From assembly GCF_030371825.1 (NCBI RefSeq), contig NZ_JAUDDM010000005.1: 64,000 nucleotides of DNA. One strand, given 5' to 3'. A program made the translations under genes and the position numbers. Under the pieces are notes generated by a model. The model saw nothing but the letters and a program-made list of their open reading frames with translations, had not been told where the DNA came from and did not search any database. Positions 44,388-53,200 of this stretch are shown here, in pieces (positions within the stretch are counted from its first letter, which is position 1; each line of letters begins with the position of its first letter). The stretch is from Collinsella sp944321445 (GTDB lineage Bacteria; Actinomycetota; Coriobacteriia; Coriobacteriales; Coriobacteriaceae).

Positions 44388-45307
44388 TGGCAGGTAAAAT
44401 CACTCGTCCGCGCCCGAACAAGGACCGCCTGCGCCGCACCATGATGTTCATGAACGCACAGCGCCCGGGCCTCATCAAAGATGCCTACATCTACGGTTGC
44501 GATTCGATCATGCTCGACCTGGAGGACGCTGTCGCCGTCAACCAGAAGGATGCAGCGCGCTTCAGCCTCTACCACGCACTCACCACCGTCGACTACGGCG
44601 ACACCGAGGTCATCGTGCGCATTAACGGCACCGACACCGAGTACTGGCGCGAGGACGTCCGCGTGTGCGTGGCCGGCGGCGCCGACGGTATCCGCATTCC
44701 CAAGTGCGAAAGCGCCGCGCAGGTCAAAGAGGTCGAGGCCGCGGTGGAGGAAGCCGAGCGCGAGTTTGGCGTCGAGGTCGGCTGGACGCTGCTCATGGCC
44801 GCGCTCGAAAGCCCGCTGGGCATCATGAACGCCTACGAGATCTGCACCGCGAGCGACCGTATGCTCGGCTGCGCCATCTCCGGCGGCGACTTCCGTACCT
44901 CCATGCGCGTGCAGATCGAGCCCGACGGCATCGAGATCAACACTGCCCGCTCCATGATGCTGCTCGCTGCCCGCGCGGCCGGCGTGCAGTGCCTGGACAC
45001 CATGTATCCCAACCTGGACGACGAAGAGGGCTTCCGCCGCGAGGTCGACCTCATCGTGCGCATGGGCTTCGACGGCAAGTCGCTCATCAACCCCAAGCAG
45101 ATCGCCTACGTCCACGAGCGCCTGGCGCCCACGCAAAAGCAGATCGCGCATTCCGAGAAGATTGTGCGCAGCTGCCGCGAGCAGGCCGATGCCGGCGTCG
45201 GCGTGTACGTGGTCGACGGCAAGATGGTCGACCCGCCGTTCTTCCGCGAGGCCGAGCGCATCATCGAGCTGGCCAAGAAGTGCGGCGTCTACCACGGCGA
45301 TCTGTAG
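44387..45307 (+). CDS. citE: Citrate lyase beta subunit, set 1 (divergent)
   Basis: A 306-residue HpcH/HpaI-fold protein. It keeps RLRRTMMFM, SIMLDLEDAV, ESPLGI, GFDGKSLINPKQI and GKMVDPPF. The normally strict GAEDY metal-site motif is replaced by SGGDF (about residues 163-170), and PKTxTAQDV by PKCESAAQV. Set 2 has the canonical residues. This divergence suggests that set 1 may act on another 2-hydroxy di- or tricarboxylate such as citramalate, though it is embedded with citD and citF like any citrate lyase. It would cleave the acyl-carrier-bound acid to oxaloacetate (or pyruvate) and acetyl-carrier. Confidence 0.85.
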   Translation: MAGKITRPRPNKDRLRRTMMFMNAQRPGLIKDAYIYGCDSIMLDLEDAVAVNQKDAARFSLYHALTTVDYGDTEVIVRINGTDTEYWREDVRVCVAGGADGIRIPKCESAAQVKEVEAAVEEAEREFGVEVGWTLLMAALESPLGIMNAYEICTASDRMLGCAISGGDFRTSMRVQIEPDGIEINTARSMMLLAARAAGVQCLDTMYPNLDDEEGFRREVDLIVRMGFDGKSLINPKQIAYVHERLAPTQKQIAHSEKIVRSCREQADAGVGVYVVDGKMVDPPFFREAERIIELAKKCGVYHGDL

Positions 45308-45322
45308 GAGAGGAGTACAACC

Positions 45323-46882
45323 ATGATCAATGCGGTTGGACGGGACATTCCCGACTACCTGCTTGTAGACGGAAAAGAGGTCTACCAGGGCCGTTTTGCC
45401 AAGGACGGGCAGGTGCTGAAGCGCGACGCGCCGACGTGCGTTATGAACGAGAAGCCCGTGGCCGATAAGCTGTGCGAAAGCATCCGCGAGGCGTGCGAGC
45501 GCTGCGGCGCCCACGACGGTATGACCATCAGTTTCCACCACGCGTTCCGCAACGGCGACTACACCGCCTCCATGGTGTGCCGCGTGTTGGTGGAAGAGAT
45601 GGGCATCAAAGATCTGCGCGTGGCCGCGACCTCGCTGGGCGATGCGCACAATCTGCTGGCCGACTACATCGAGCAGGGCATCATCGTGCAGGTTCAGGCA
45701 TCTGGTGTTCGCGGGCGCATCGGCGATGCCATTTCCCACGGCAAGCTGAAGGAGCCGGCGATCATCCGCTCGCACGGCGGGCGCCCCCGCGCCATGATGG
45801 CCGGCGAGCTGCACATCGACATCGCGTTTTTGGCCGCAGCGTCCTCCGACAAGGTGGGCAACGCCAGCGGTAACGGCGGCAAGAACAACTGCGGCTCCAT
45901 GGGTTATGCCATGCCCGATTCGCGCTATGCGGACAAGGTGGTCGTCATCACCGACACGCTCGCGCCCTTCCCCAACGTGCCCGCATCCGTGAAGTGCGAG
46001 GACGTGGATTGCGTCGTCGTGGTCGACGAGATCGGTGATCCCAAGCGCATCGGAACCAAGGAGGCGCGCGTCACGCAGGATCCGCGCGACCTCATGATGG
46101 CTGAGCGCGCGGCCGACGTCATCGCTGCGACCCCGTGGTTCGTCGACGGCTTCTCCTATCAGACCGGTGCCGGCGGCCCGTCGCTCGCTGTGACTCGCTT
46201 TCTCGAGGAGCGCATGGACGCCAAGGAGATTAAGATGGGCGTTGCCTTCGGCGGCATCACCGGCAATATGTGCGACCTGCAGGATCGCGGCTATGTGCGC
46301 AAGATCGTCGATACGCAGGACTTCGATACCAAGGCGATCGCGCACCTGCACGACTGCCCCGACCATGTCGAGATGACCGTGAGCGACTACGCCAACCCCG
46401 CCTCCAAGGGTGCCTATGTCAACTATCTGGACTACATGATTCTGGCGGCGCTCGAGGTCGACGTGAACTTCAACGTCAACGTCATTACCGGCTCCGACGG
46501 CGTGGTGCGCGGCGCGCCCGGCGGTCACCCCGATACCGCCGCTGGCTCCAAGTGCTGCATCATCGTCACCCCGCTTGTGCGCGGTCGCATGCCGACTGTG
46601 TGCAAGGAGGTCACCACGGTGACCACGCCGGGCGAGTGCATCGACGTCGTTGTGACCGACTACGGCACCGCGGTGAACCCGGCGCGCCAGGACATCATCG
46701 ACTGCCTGGACGCCGCAGGCATTCCGCACGTGAGCATCGAGTATCTGCAGGAGAAGGCCTACTCCATCGTGGGCGAGCCCGATCCGCTGAAGTGGGAAGA
46801 CAAGGTCGTGGCCATCGTCGAGGCCCGCGACGGCACGATCTTGGACGTCATTCGCCAGATCAAGCCCTACACCTTCGAGTAA
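45323..46882 (+). CDS. citF: Citrate lyase alpha subunit, set 1
   Basis: A 519-residue acyl-carrier transferase of the expected length (about 510). Conserved regions are ISFHHAFRNGDYTASMV, AAGSKCCIIVTPLVRGRMPTV and a C-terminal AYSIVGEPDPLKWEDKVVAIVEARDGT. It swaps the acetyl group on CitD for incoming citrate. Its Cys-rich variants (GSKCC, NNCGS) differ from set 2 (GSKMA, SACGS). A 15-bp gap with AGGAGAGGAG links it to citE. A family F palindrome and a family C repeat follow the stop codon. Confidence 0.9.
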   Translation: MINAVGRDIPDYLLVDGKEVYQGRFAKDGQVLKRDAPTCVMNEKPVADKLCESIREACERCGAHDGMTISFHHAFRNGDYTASMVCRVLVEEMGIKDLRVAATSLGDAHNLLADYIEQGIIVQVQASGVRGRIGDAISHGKLKEPAIIRSHGGRPRAMMAGELHIDIAFLAAASSDKVGNASGNGGKNNCGSMGYAMPDSRYADKVVVITDTLAPFPNVPASVKCEDVDCVVVVDEIGDPKRIGTKEARVTQDPRDLMMAERAADVIAATPWFVDGFSYQTGAGGPSLAVTRFLEERMDAKEIKMGVAFGGITGNMCDLQDRGYVRKIVDTQDFDTKAIAHLHDCPDHVEMTVSDYANPASKGAYVNYLDYMILAALEVDVNFNVNVITGSDGVVRGAPGGHPDTAAGSKCCIIVTPLVRGRMPTVCKEVTTVTTPGECIDVVVTDYGTAVNPARQDIIDCLDAAGIPHVSIEYLQEKAYSIVGEPDPLKWEDKVVAIVEARDGTILDVIRQIKPYTFE

Positions 46883-46892
46883 CGAACTGAGC

Positions 46893-46960
46893 CGACGCAC
46901 TTCTCCCCAGGGGAGAAGTGCGTCGGTGGGAAAAAAGTGCCTGTCCCTATTTTCCCAGGT
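46893..46960. repeat. Family F palindrome joined to a family C repeat
   Basis: GACGCACTTCTCCCC, A, and its complement (46893-46923) are followed directly by GTGGGAAAAAAGTGCCTGTC...ATTTTCCCA (46925-46957). The pair fills the gap between the convergent citF and citG genes and probably ends both transcripts. Confidence 0.8.
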
Positions 46961-46961
46961 T

Positions 46962-47954
46962 TCAGCCGGCGAAGGTCCAGGGGCGGCGGTAGTCGAGTGC
47001 GTCGAGCGTGAAGATCCCTTCGAGCAGGCCGAAGAAGACACCAAGCGATAGCAAATCGGCGGCACCGCCGGGGCTCACGTTGCGGCGCGTCAGCTCGTCG
47101 TCGTAGGCCAAGAGCGTCTCAATGAGCTGCTCTTCATCCAGCTCCCGCACGTCGAGCTTCCGGCAATACGCCCGGTGCTCCACCAGCGCGCCCATGCCGC
47201 CGCGATGCACCACATTCGTGTCTTCCAGCTGTGCCATGAGCTTCACGAGCGCACGAAGCAACAGCTCAGAGGCATCATCGTTAGGTTCACGCCCATCGGC
47301 ACGCAAACGGAAATAGGGGAGTAGCGCCTCCGTCAACAGCGGATACCCGCGTGCCGCCTCGCCGCGCGCCCCCTTCAGCCCCTGTTCCAAATACACGGCC
47401 TCGCCATGCGTGAGCTGTGCGCCGCCGGTGCGCACACTCGTCAACAGGGCACGCACGTCGCGGTCGAGCAAGCACGCCCCCATGGCAGACACAAGCTCCA
47501 GTGTCCGCGCCGTATCGGCAGGAGAAAACAAGGGAGCGCCCGCGCCTACAGACGCGCCGTCCGCGTCGCCCGCGCCCAAAACTGCCCCCACAGCACCCAG
47601 TACCAGCGCAAACATAAAGTTCGCGCCCTTATGCGTGTTCACGCCGTCCGTCGCCGTGAACATCGCGTGCTCCGCGCGCACGCCGATCCGTCGCAGCTCG
47701 TCCGCAAGCGCAGCAGGCTCGCCGTCCTCTGCGTGCCCCCAGCGAACACCGGCGCTCACATACTCCGCAAACAGCGGCTCCAACGCGGCGGCGCTCGCCA
47801 AAAATGTGCCGAGGTCCATGTCGGTATGCGCCCCGTTCGTCCGGCGGTCGACCAGCCCGGGTTTGGGAGTCAGGCGGGCTTCGGCCACCAGCGAGGCGGC
47901 GGCAAAGTGGGCAAGTTGTTCGGAGGACCAAAGCGCGACGTTATTCGATGCCAA
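46962..47954 (-). CDS. citG: Triphosphoribosyl-dephospho-CoA synthase
   Basis: A 330-residue protein with the CitG signature TPKPGLVDRRTNGAHTDMDLGTF near residues 29-50, the ATP-binding core THKGANFMFALVLGAVG and a C-terminal NVSPGGAADLL. It makes the precursor of the citrate lyase cofactor from ATP and dephospho-CoA. The gene overlaps the GntR gene by 14 bp, so the two form an operon. It is fused to neither citX nor anything else, unlike some CitXG proteins. Confidence 0.92.
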   Translation of the reverse strand: MASNNVALWSSEQLAHFAAASLVAEARLTPKPGLVDRRTNGAHTDMDLGTFLASAAALEPLFAEYVSAGVRWGHAEDGEPAALADELRRIGVRAEHAMFTATDGVNTHKGANFMFALVLGAVGAVLGAGDADGASVGAGAPLFSPADTARTLELVSAMGACLLDRDVRALLTSVRTGGAQLTHGEAVYLEQGLKGARGEAARGYPLLTEALLPYFRLRADGREPNDDASELLLRALVKLMAQLEDTNVVHRGGMGALVEHRAYCRKLDVRELDEEQLIETLLAYDDELTRRNVSPGGAADLLSLGVFFGLLEGIFTLDALDYRRPWTFAG

Positions 47955-48642
47955 AGGTCGTCATTTCCCCGTTGACCAGGTTGTACGAGTTGTTGAGGTG
48001 CGTGCGCACGACCTGCTCGATCTTCTTTTCCGGCCCAAAGCGCATGGCCAAATAGATGCCCCAGTGCTCCTCGAGCGCCTGGTTGCGGCGCTCCTCGGGC
48101 TTGGCGGACATATTGCGGAAGTAGCGTGTGTAGGCCTGAAGCGGCTCGATGATGCTCTGCAGACGCGGACTGTCTGCCTTGGAGAAGATGAACCGGTTGA
48201 AGTCATCCCAGTTCTGCACCACGCCGTCGACGTCGTCAGCGGCGTTCAGGCGCTGACCCTCTTCCAGCAGCGCGCGCAGGTCCTCGAAGTCCTGCTCGGT
48301 CATGTTGCGCGCGGCCTTCACCGTGGCCAGAGCCTCCAGCACCACGCGAATCTCGTACACCTCGTCGGCGTCACGCTTGCTGATGCCGCGCACGATGATG
48401 CCGCTGCCGGGCTTGCGCTCTACCAGGCGCTCGCTTGCCAGCTGGTCAAGCGCCGCACGGATGGGTGTGCGGCTGATGTGCAGCGACTGCGCGAGCTGCT
48501 TTTCGTTGATTGCGGTCCCGGCCGGGATTCGTCCAAGGGCGATCGCCTGCTTAAAGGCAGTAAAAAGCACGTCTTTGAGCGGTGCGTTCTTGGAGAGGTC
48601 GAGAAACTCGCATAAGGTCAGCATCAACCCTTCGGTGTCCAT
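47941..48642 (-). CDS. GntR family regulator (FCD type), candidate citrate regulator
   Basis: A 233-residue protein; the ATG at 48642 follows AAGGAAGGA. The N-terminal winged helix-turn-helix has AGTAINEKQLAQSLHISRTPIRAALDQLASERLVERKPGSGIIVRG. The C-terminal helical FCD domain includes the metal-site style VLEALATVKAARN and HWGIYLAMRFG. It overlaps and precedes citG. A GntR regulator (CitO) activates citrate lyase genes in Enterococcus, so a matching role is likely. The motif at 48743-48760 may be its own operator. Confidence 0.9.
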   Translation of the reverse strand: MDTEGLMLTLCEFLDLSKNAPLKDVLFTAFKQAIALGRIPAGTAINEKQLAQSLHISRTPIRAALDQLASERLVERKPGSGIIVRGISKRDADEVYEIRVVLEALATVKAARNMTEQDFEDLRALLEEGQRLNAADDVDGVVQNWDDFNRFIFSKADSPRLQSIIEPLQAYTRYFRNMSAKPEERRNQALEEHWGIYLAMRFGPEKKIEQVVRTHLNNSYNLVNGEMTTFGIE

Positions 48643-48742
48643 GCGCGTCCTTCCTTTCGAGCCTATACCCCTCATGATGCAAGCAATTTTATAGGAAAGT
48701 TCAATTTGAACTGGGATAGAGCCGTGTGCAACATGGCGAGAG

Positions 48743-48760
48743 ACATTCCATTTTGGAACG
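48743..48760. promoter_or_regulatory. ATTCCA/TGGAA palindrome upstream of gntR-citG
   Basis: ACATTCCATTTTGGAACG, about 100 bp ahead of the GntR start: TTCCA and TGGAA flank TTT. It is the most symmetrical member of the recurring citrate-locus motif. Confidence 0.5.
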
Positions 48761-48841
48761 GATTTCGCCTTTTGCACGTCAATTGCCCCGTGTACAGTTC
48801 CTCGACTTCAACGCACCGTAGAAGAAGCCCGCTGGCCTCCG

Positions 48842-48893
48842 CTGGGAAAAAGGTGCCTGTCCCTATTTTCCCAGTGCCTGTCCCCTTTTTCCC
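48842..48893. repeat. Family C repeats, one and a half copies
   Basis: CTGGGAAAAAGGTGCCTGTC with CCTATTTTCCCAG, then a partial AGTGCCTGTCCCCTTTTTCC. They lie between the GntR start and the CitMHS stop. Confidence 0.75.
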
Positions 48894-48932
48894 AAAAAAA
48901 CCGCGGCTGCCCCGAAGAGCAGCCGCGGTTTG
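48894..48932 (-). terminator. Intrinsic terminator of the CitMHS gene
   Basis: AAACCGCGGCTGC and GCAGCCGCGGTTT form a 13-bp stem; on the minus strand it is followed by TTTT. It lies 38 bp after the stop codon. Confidence 0.9.
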
Positions 48933-48969
48933 GAAAGAGGGAGCTAATTCAGCTCACATCCGGCAAGCG

Positions 48970-50340
48970 CTAGGCCTGCGGAATGTACAGCGGGATGGCG
49001 CCCGTGGCCATGATCGTGACGACGAAGATCACGAAGATGCACAGGGCCCACTTGCCCGCGGCGCGCTGCCACTCGCCCAGGTCCTGGCCGGTAAGGCGAA
49101 GGAGCAGGTAGATGAAGGCAGTGAGCGGGGAGAGCAGGTGGAAGGCCTGACCCATGAGGGAGGCGAGAGCCATCTGCAGGTTGGTGAAGCCGTACGCGTA
49201 GCCGGCCTCGGCGATGGCGGGCATAACGCCGAAGTAGAAGCCATCGTTGGAGATGAAGAACGTACCAGGTGCGGAGATGAGGCAGACGATGAGGCCCCAG
49301 AAGCCGGCGAGCTGCTGCGGGATGATGTAGATCAGCGACTGCGCAACCGCGTCGGACATGGACAGGCCAAGCTCAGAGTCGCCCTGGAACAGGCCCATGA
49401 AGATACCAGCACCGAAGATCAGGATGACGACCTGCACCGCGTCGCCGCCGTTGGCGCCAATGCGAGCATTCTGGTCCTTGATCTTGGGGTAGTTCACGAG
49501 CAGCGCGATGATGGTGCCGAGCATGAAGAGCATCTGGTTGGGCAGCGAGATGGCCTCGATGAAGGAGCCGGCGACCAGCCAGGCGATGAGCACGACAGTC
49601 ATGATGGCGTTGAACAGCCAGTTCTGGGGACGACGGAGCTCGAGGGTCTCGGGGTCGTCGACGGCGCAGAGCTCGTCGATCTCGGCCTGCGTGAACTCGG
49701 TCACGCCCAGGCGCTCGCGCTCCTTCTTACCCATGTAGCGGGCAACAACCACGATGTTGAAGATCACGGAGATGATCATGCCGGGCATGAGGTAGCTCAG
49801 GATGTCGCCACCGACCTCGCAGACGGCCATGGCGCGCGCCGTGGGGCCGCCCCAGGGCAGCAGGTTCATAACGGTGTTCTGAAGAATGACCAGAACAGCC
49901 AGGTTCATCTTCTTCATGCCGAGCTTCTCATAGATGGGCAGGAAGGCCGCGCAGCACACGAGCGTGGTGGTGGTGCCGTCGCCGTTCAGCGAGATGGCGG
50001 CAGCCACGACCGCGGTGGCGATGAGGACCTTCATGGGGTCGCCCTTGGCGAACTCGATCATCTTCTTGGTGATGGGGTCGAACAGGCCAGCGTCGAGCAT
50101 GATCGAGAAGTACAGAATGGCGAACAGGAGCAGGATGCCGGTGTTTGCCGTGGTGCCCAGGCCGTTCATGACCCAGTCGCCGATAAGCGTCCACTTATCG
50201 ATGTTGCCGGAGACGATCAGCACCAAGAACGCGAATACCATGGGTACCGTGCACAGTGCGACCAGCGGCGAAAGTTTCTTGGTCATAACGCAGAACATGA
50301 AGACTGCGATCATGAGCCAACCGAGGATGGTTATTGCCAT
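48970..50340 (-). CDS. CitMHS family citrate transporter
   Basis: A 456-residue protein with about eleven membrane helices, of typical CitMHS length (about 430-460). ISLNGDGTTTTLVCCAAFLPIYEKLGM and MNLLPWGGPTARAMAVCEV are hallmark stretches of the family, which imports metal-citrate complexes with protons. It is divergent from the decarboxylase operon across about 530 bp. Import of citrate here would feed the two lyases. A GGAATGGAACA motif lies about 150 bp upstream. Confidence 0.88.
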   Translation of the reverse strand: MAITILGWLMIAVFMFCVMTKKLSPLVALCTVPMVFAFLVLIVSGNIDKWTLIGDWVMNGLGTTANTGILLLFAILYFSIMLDAGLFDPITKKMIEFAKGDPMKVLIATAVVAAAISLNGDGTTTTLVCCAAFLPIYEKLGMKKMNLAVLVILQNTVMNLLPWGGPTARAMAVCEVGGDILSYLMPGMIISVIFNIVVVARYMGKKERERLGVTEFTQAEIDELCAVDDPETLELRRPQNWLFNAIMTVVLIAWLVAGSFIEAISLPNQMLFMLGTIIALLVNYPKIKDQNARIGANGGDAVQVVILIFGAGIFMGLFQGDSELGLSMSDAVAQSLIYIIPQQLAGFWGLIVCLISAPGTFFISNDGFYFGVMPAIAEAGYAYGFTNLQMALASLMGQAFHLLSPLTAFIYLLLRLTGQDLGEWQRAAGKWALCIFVIFVVTIMATGAIPLYIPQA

Positions 50341-50485
50341 AACTTCACCCTTCCCTTTCCCTTTTCCAATAGTGCCGTTGTCCTACAGATACGTGGCTGC
50401 TTGCGAAAAAGTGCAGCGTTCGCAGGCGGCCGATGCTCGAGTGAGAAAAATAGCGGCATTTCCAGCAGGGAATGGCGAAACATGA

Positions 50486-50499
50486 CGGAATGGAACACC
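50486..50499. promoter_or_regulatory. GGAATGGAA motif in the citM/decarboxylase divergent region
   Basis: CGGAATGGAACACC. The remaining part of 50341-50872 has no credible gene; it would hold promoters for the CitMHS gene and the decarboxylase operon. Confidence 0.5.
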
Positions 50500-50872
50500 A
50501 GAAGAACAACCTGCTACCTGCGGAAACAATAAAACCGCAGGTCACAGGCAAATCGCACAAAACGGACAGAGCGCACTGCGCGAACAGCCGACCGCTCGCG
50601 TGGCAAAACGTACCGTTTACCGTTGATATGCCGGAAAATCATCGCAAACTTTCCAGGCGAAAGAGGTCCCAAACCTAGAATGAACAGGTGCAAATACGAG
50701 GTAGACAGGGGTGAGACAATCTAAAAACACGCGTATCGGCCCCGAAACATCGAAAGTACAATCAGTCCATATGGTGCGCCGATAAAGTAGAGACCATGAA
50801 TCGTAGGCACGAATACGAGGGCAATCAGCGCACGGTTGCCGGTTGCCAGGAGAACCGAGGGGAAGTGAGTAC

Positions 50873-51244
50873 ATGGGCTTCTTTGATTGGTTGCGACGCA
50901 GCAGCAGCTCCGAGCCGGAAGCGACGAAGCCGCAGGCAGCACCTGCCCCGGCGGCGCCCGCGCCAGCTCCTGCGCGTCCGCAGGAGGAGTGGGAGAAAAT
51001 TCCCGCCTACCTGCCTGTCGATGCCGCCGAGCATCGCGCGGTCGTGGTCGCCGCCACGGCGATCGCTGCGGGCGACCGACCCCAGAGCCAAATGGTGGTG
51101 CGCCGCGTGAACGTGGTGAACCCCGAGCACAGGCTCGTCTCGTGCATCGCGTCGGCGGTCGCTGCCGGTGCCATGGAATCCAGCAAGTTCGTCGTTAAAA
51201 ACGTCTACAAGAAGAAAGTGATGGAGGAGGACCATGCTTCGTAA
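50873..51244 (+). CDS. Soluble gamma-like subunit of Na+-pumping decarboxylase
   Basis: A 123-residue protein without a membrane helix. After MGFFDWLRR and an Ala/Pro linker, residues about 52-110 (HRAVVVAATAIAAG, MVVRRVNVVNPEHRLVSCIASAVAAGAMESSKFVVKNVYKKK) contain two VVAAIxAAIAAG-like units, resembling the soluble C-terminal portion of OadG/MmdD/MmdE subunits. The membrane part of gamma is encoded separately at 52876. The ATG at 50873 follows GAGGGGAAG, and the stop overlaps the biotin carrier gene by 11 bp. Assignment is by pattern and context; no catalytic residue is claimed. Confidence 0.6.
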   Translation: MGFFDWLRRSSSSEPEATKPQAAPAPAAPAPAPARPQEEWEKIPAYLPVDAAEHRAVVVAATAIAAGDRPQSQMVVRRVNVVNPEHRLVSCIASAVAAGAMESSKFVVKNVYKKKVMEEDHAS

Positions 51245-51659
51245 GTTCAAGATCTCGATCGACGGGACCCAGTACATGGTGGAGATGGAGGAGATCGGCG
51301 CGCCGGTCCCCACGCCTGCCGACGCCGTAGCCGCTCCCGTCGCCGCGCCCGCCCCGGCTCCGGCGCCTGCCGCCGCTCCCGCTCCGGCCGCTGAGCCCGA
51401 GCCCGCGCCTGCTGCTCCTGCTGCGACCGCTTCCGCTCCCGCCGGCGCCAACGTGCAGACCGCGCCCATGCCCGGCAAGATCGTCGACATCCAGGTCAAC
51501 GTGGGCGACAAGGTCTCCAAGGGCGATTCCATCATGGTGCTCGAGGCCATGAAGATGGAGAACCAGATCATCGCCGAGTACGACGGCACCGTCGCCTCCA
51601 TCGCCGTTGCCAAGGGCGACATGGTGAACCCCGGCGACGAGCTCATCGGCATCGCCTAA
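51234..51659 (+). CDS. Biotin carboxyl carrier subunit of the decarboxylase
   Basis: A 141-residue protein. An N-terminal MLRKFKISIDGTQYMVEMEE segment is followed by a flexible Ala/Pro linker (about 25-75) and a biotinyl domain (about 76-141). Lys107 in EAMKMEN is the biotinylation site. It shuttles CO2 from the carboxyltransferase (OadA, encoded at 56697) to the membrane beta subunit. In many bacteria this domain is fused to OadA; here it is free. It lies within the small decarboxylase operon. Confidence 0.93.
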   Translation: MLRKFKISIDGTQYMVEMEEIGAPVPTPADAVAAPVAAPAPAPAPAAAPAPAAEPEPAPAAPAATASAPAGANVQTAPMPGKIVDIQVNVGDKVSKGDSIMVLEAMKMENQIIAEYDGTVASIAVAKGDMVNPGDELIGIA

Positions 51660-51712
51660 ATCGGCGCCGCGCAGGCGCGCACCTGCGCATATCTACTGGA
51701 GAGGAATGACCA

Positions 51713-52858
51713 TTGGAAGTACTAAATACCGCCGTTGACGTGCTCACCGCGGGCGTGCTGGGTCTCGCTGCCGAGCCTGGCCGCATCGTGATGATGCTCG
51801 TCGGCATGCTCCTTATGTATCTGGGCATCAAGAAGGAGTACGAGCCCACGCTGCTCGTCCCCATGGGTCTGGGCACCATCCTGGTGAACATCCCTGACTC
51901 CGGCGTCCTCGCCTTCGGTGGCGAGCCCGGTCCGTTCCAGATCCTGTTCGACATGGGTATCGACACGGAGCTCTTCCCGCTGCTGCTGTTCATCGGCATC
52001 GGCGCCATGATCGACTTCGGCCCGCTGCTGGCGAGCCCGTTTTTGCTGCTGTTCGGCGCCGCTGCGCAGTTCGGCATCTTCTTCGTGATCATCGTGGCCG
52101 GCCTGCTCGGCTTCAACCTGGCCGACTCCGCCTCCGCCGGCATCATCGCCGCGGCCGACGGCCCCACGTCGATCTTCGTAGCGAACTCGCTGCAATCTAA
52201 ATACCTCGGCGCCATCATGGTGGCGGCCTACTCCTACATGGCGCTCGTGCCCATCATCCAGCCGATCGCCATCAAGGCCGTGACCACCAAGAAGGAGCGC
52301 CAGATCCGCATGGTCTACAAGCCGGGCTCGGTTTCCCAGACGGCTAAGATCATCTTCCCGATCGTCATCTGCATCGTCGCCGGCCTCATCGCCCCCGCGT
52401 CGCTGCCGCTGGTCGGCTTCCTCATGTTCGGTAACCTGCTGCGCGAGTGCGGCGTTCTGGACAACCTGTCCATGTCCGCCCAAAACGAGCTCGTCAACCT
52501 CATCTCCATCCTGCTGGGCCTCTGCGTGTCCGTTCGTATGCAGGCTGGCGAGTTCCTCCAGGTCGACACCCTCATCATCATGGGCCTCGGCCTGCTCGGC
52601 TTCGTGATGGACACCGTCGGCGGCATCATGTTCGCCAAGGTGCTCAACATCTTCCGCAAGGAGAAGATCAACCCCATGATCGGCGCGTCGGGCATCTCGG
52701 CGTTCCCCATGAGCTCGCGCGTTATCCAAAAGCTCGCCACCGAAGAGGATCCCGGCAACTTCATCCTCATGCAGGCTGCCGGCTCCAACGTCGCTGGCCA
52801 GATCGCTTCGGTCGTTGCCGGTGGCCTTATCCTCGGCATCGTCCCGGGTCTTATGTAG
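51713..52858 (+). CDS. oadB: Na+-transporting decarboxylase beta subunit
   Basis: A 381-residue membrane protein with a TTG start, supported by GAGAGGA seven bases upstream; there is no ATG with a site. About nine helices carry the GIGAMIDFGPLL motif, DGPTSIFVAN (the Asp needed for Na+ coupling in the family) and GASGISAFPMSSRV. It removes CO2 from carboxybiotin and exports Na+ with the energy released. It is shorter than many OadB proteins (about 430) but similar to GcdB/MmdB. The sequence alone cannot say whether it serves oxaloacetate, methylmalonyl-CoA or glutaconyl-CoA; the citrate context favours oxaloacetate. Confidence 0.92.
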   Translation: MEVLNTAVDVLTAGVLGLAAEPGRIVMMLVGMLLMYLGIKKEYEPTLLVPMGLGTILVNIPDSGVLAFGGEPGPFQILFDMGIDTELFPLLLFIGIGAMIDFGPLLASPFLLLFGAAAQFGIFFVIIVAGLLGFNLADSASAGIIAAADGPTSIFVANSLQSKYLGAIMVAAYSYMALVPIIQPIAIKAVTTKKERQIRMVYKPGSVSQTAKIIFPIVICIVAGLIAPASLPLVGFLMFGNLLRECGVLDNLSMSAQNELVNLISILLGLCVSVRMQAGEFLQVDTLIIMGLGLLGFVMDTVGGIMFAKVLNIFRKEKINPMIGASGISAFPMSSRVIQKLATEEDPGNFILMQAAGSNVAGQIASVVAGGLILGIVPGLM

Positions 52859-52875
52859 AAAGGGGGATCTGTTAG

Positions 52876-53007
52876 ATGACTACCGCCATCCTGAGTGAGT
52901 CCCTGCTGATCCTCGCCCTCGGTTGGGGCGGCATCTTCGTCGTCATGATCATCATCTATCTGGTGTCCATGGCGCTCATGAAGATGTTCCCGGCAGACAA
53001 GAAGTAA
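52876..53007 (+). CDS. Small membrane gamma subunit of the decarboxylase (OadG-like)
   Basis: A 43-residue protein missed by length cutoffs. AAGGGGG lies 10 bases before the ATG. Residues 8-36 (ESLLILALGWGGIFVVMIII...) form one helix, followed by MKMFPADKK. Single-helix proteins in this position are OadG-type gamma subunits that hold alpha and beta together. The usual C-terminal soluble extension is absent and may be supplied by the protein at 50873. Confidence 0.75.
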   Translation: MTTAILSESLLILALGWGGIFVVMIIIYLVSMALMKMFPADKK

Positions 53008-53146
53008 CTTCGACGAACTTCGTGCCAAAGGGGGCAACGCGCCCTCGTGAGGCACACCGCGCTGGCGGGCGCGCAATCCCGCCATCTTCCACGACACGTT
53101 CGCGCTCGTATTCAAGGTCCGGGTGCGTTGTGTTGGCTGTGGACCT

Positions 53147-53186
53147 CACAGGGCGGCGCGCGGGTGCAGCCGCTCGCCGCCCTGTG
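53147..53186 (+). terminator. Hairpin after the decarboxylase operon
   Basis: CACAGGGCGGCG pairs with CGCCGCCCTGTG around a 16-base loop. A second stem, CGGGGCCT/AGGCCCCG, lies at 53201-53218. Together they probably separate the decarboxylase operon from citDEF set 2. The rest of 53008-53358 holds no gene. Confidence 0.6.
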
Positions 53187-53200
53187 CTCCCTTCGCGAAA

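Noticed and set aside
44021..47065. 1014-codon open frame opposite citDEF set 1
   Set aside because: The citD, citE and citF genes on the plus strand account for the sequence; the antisense product is low-complexity and has no recognisable motif.
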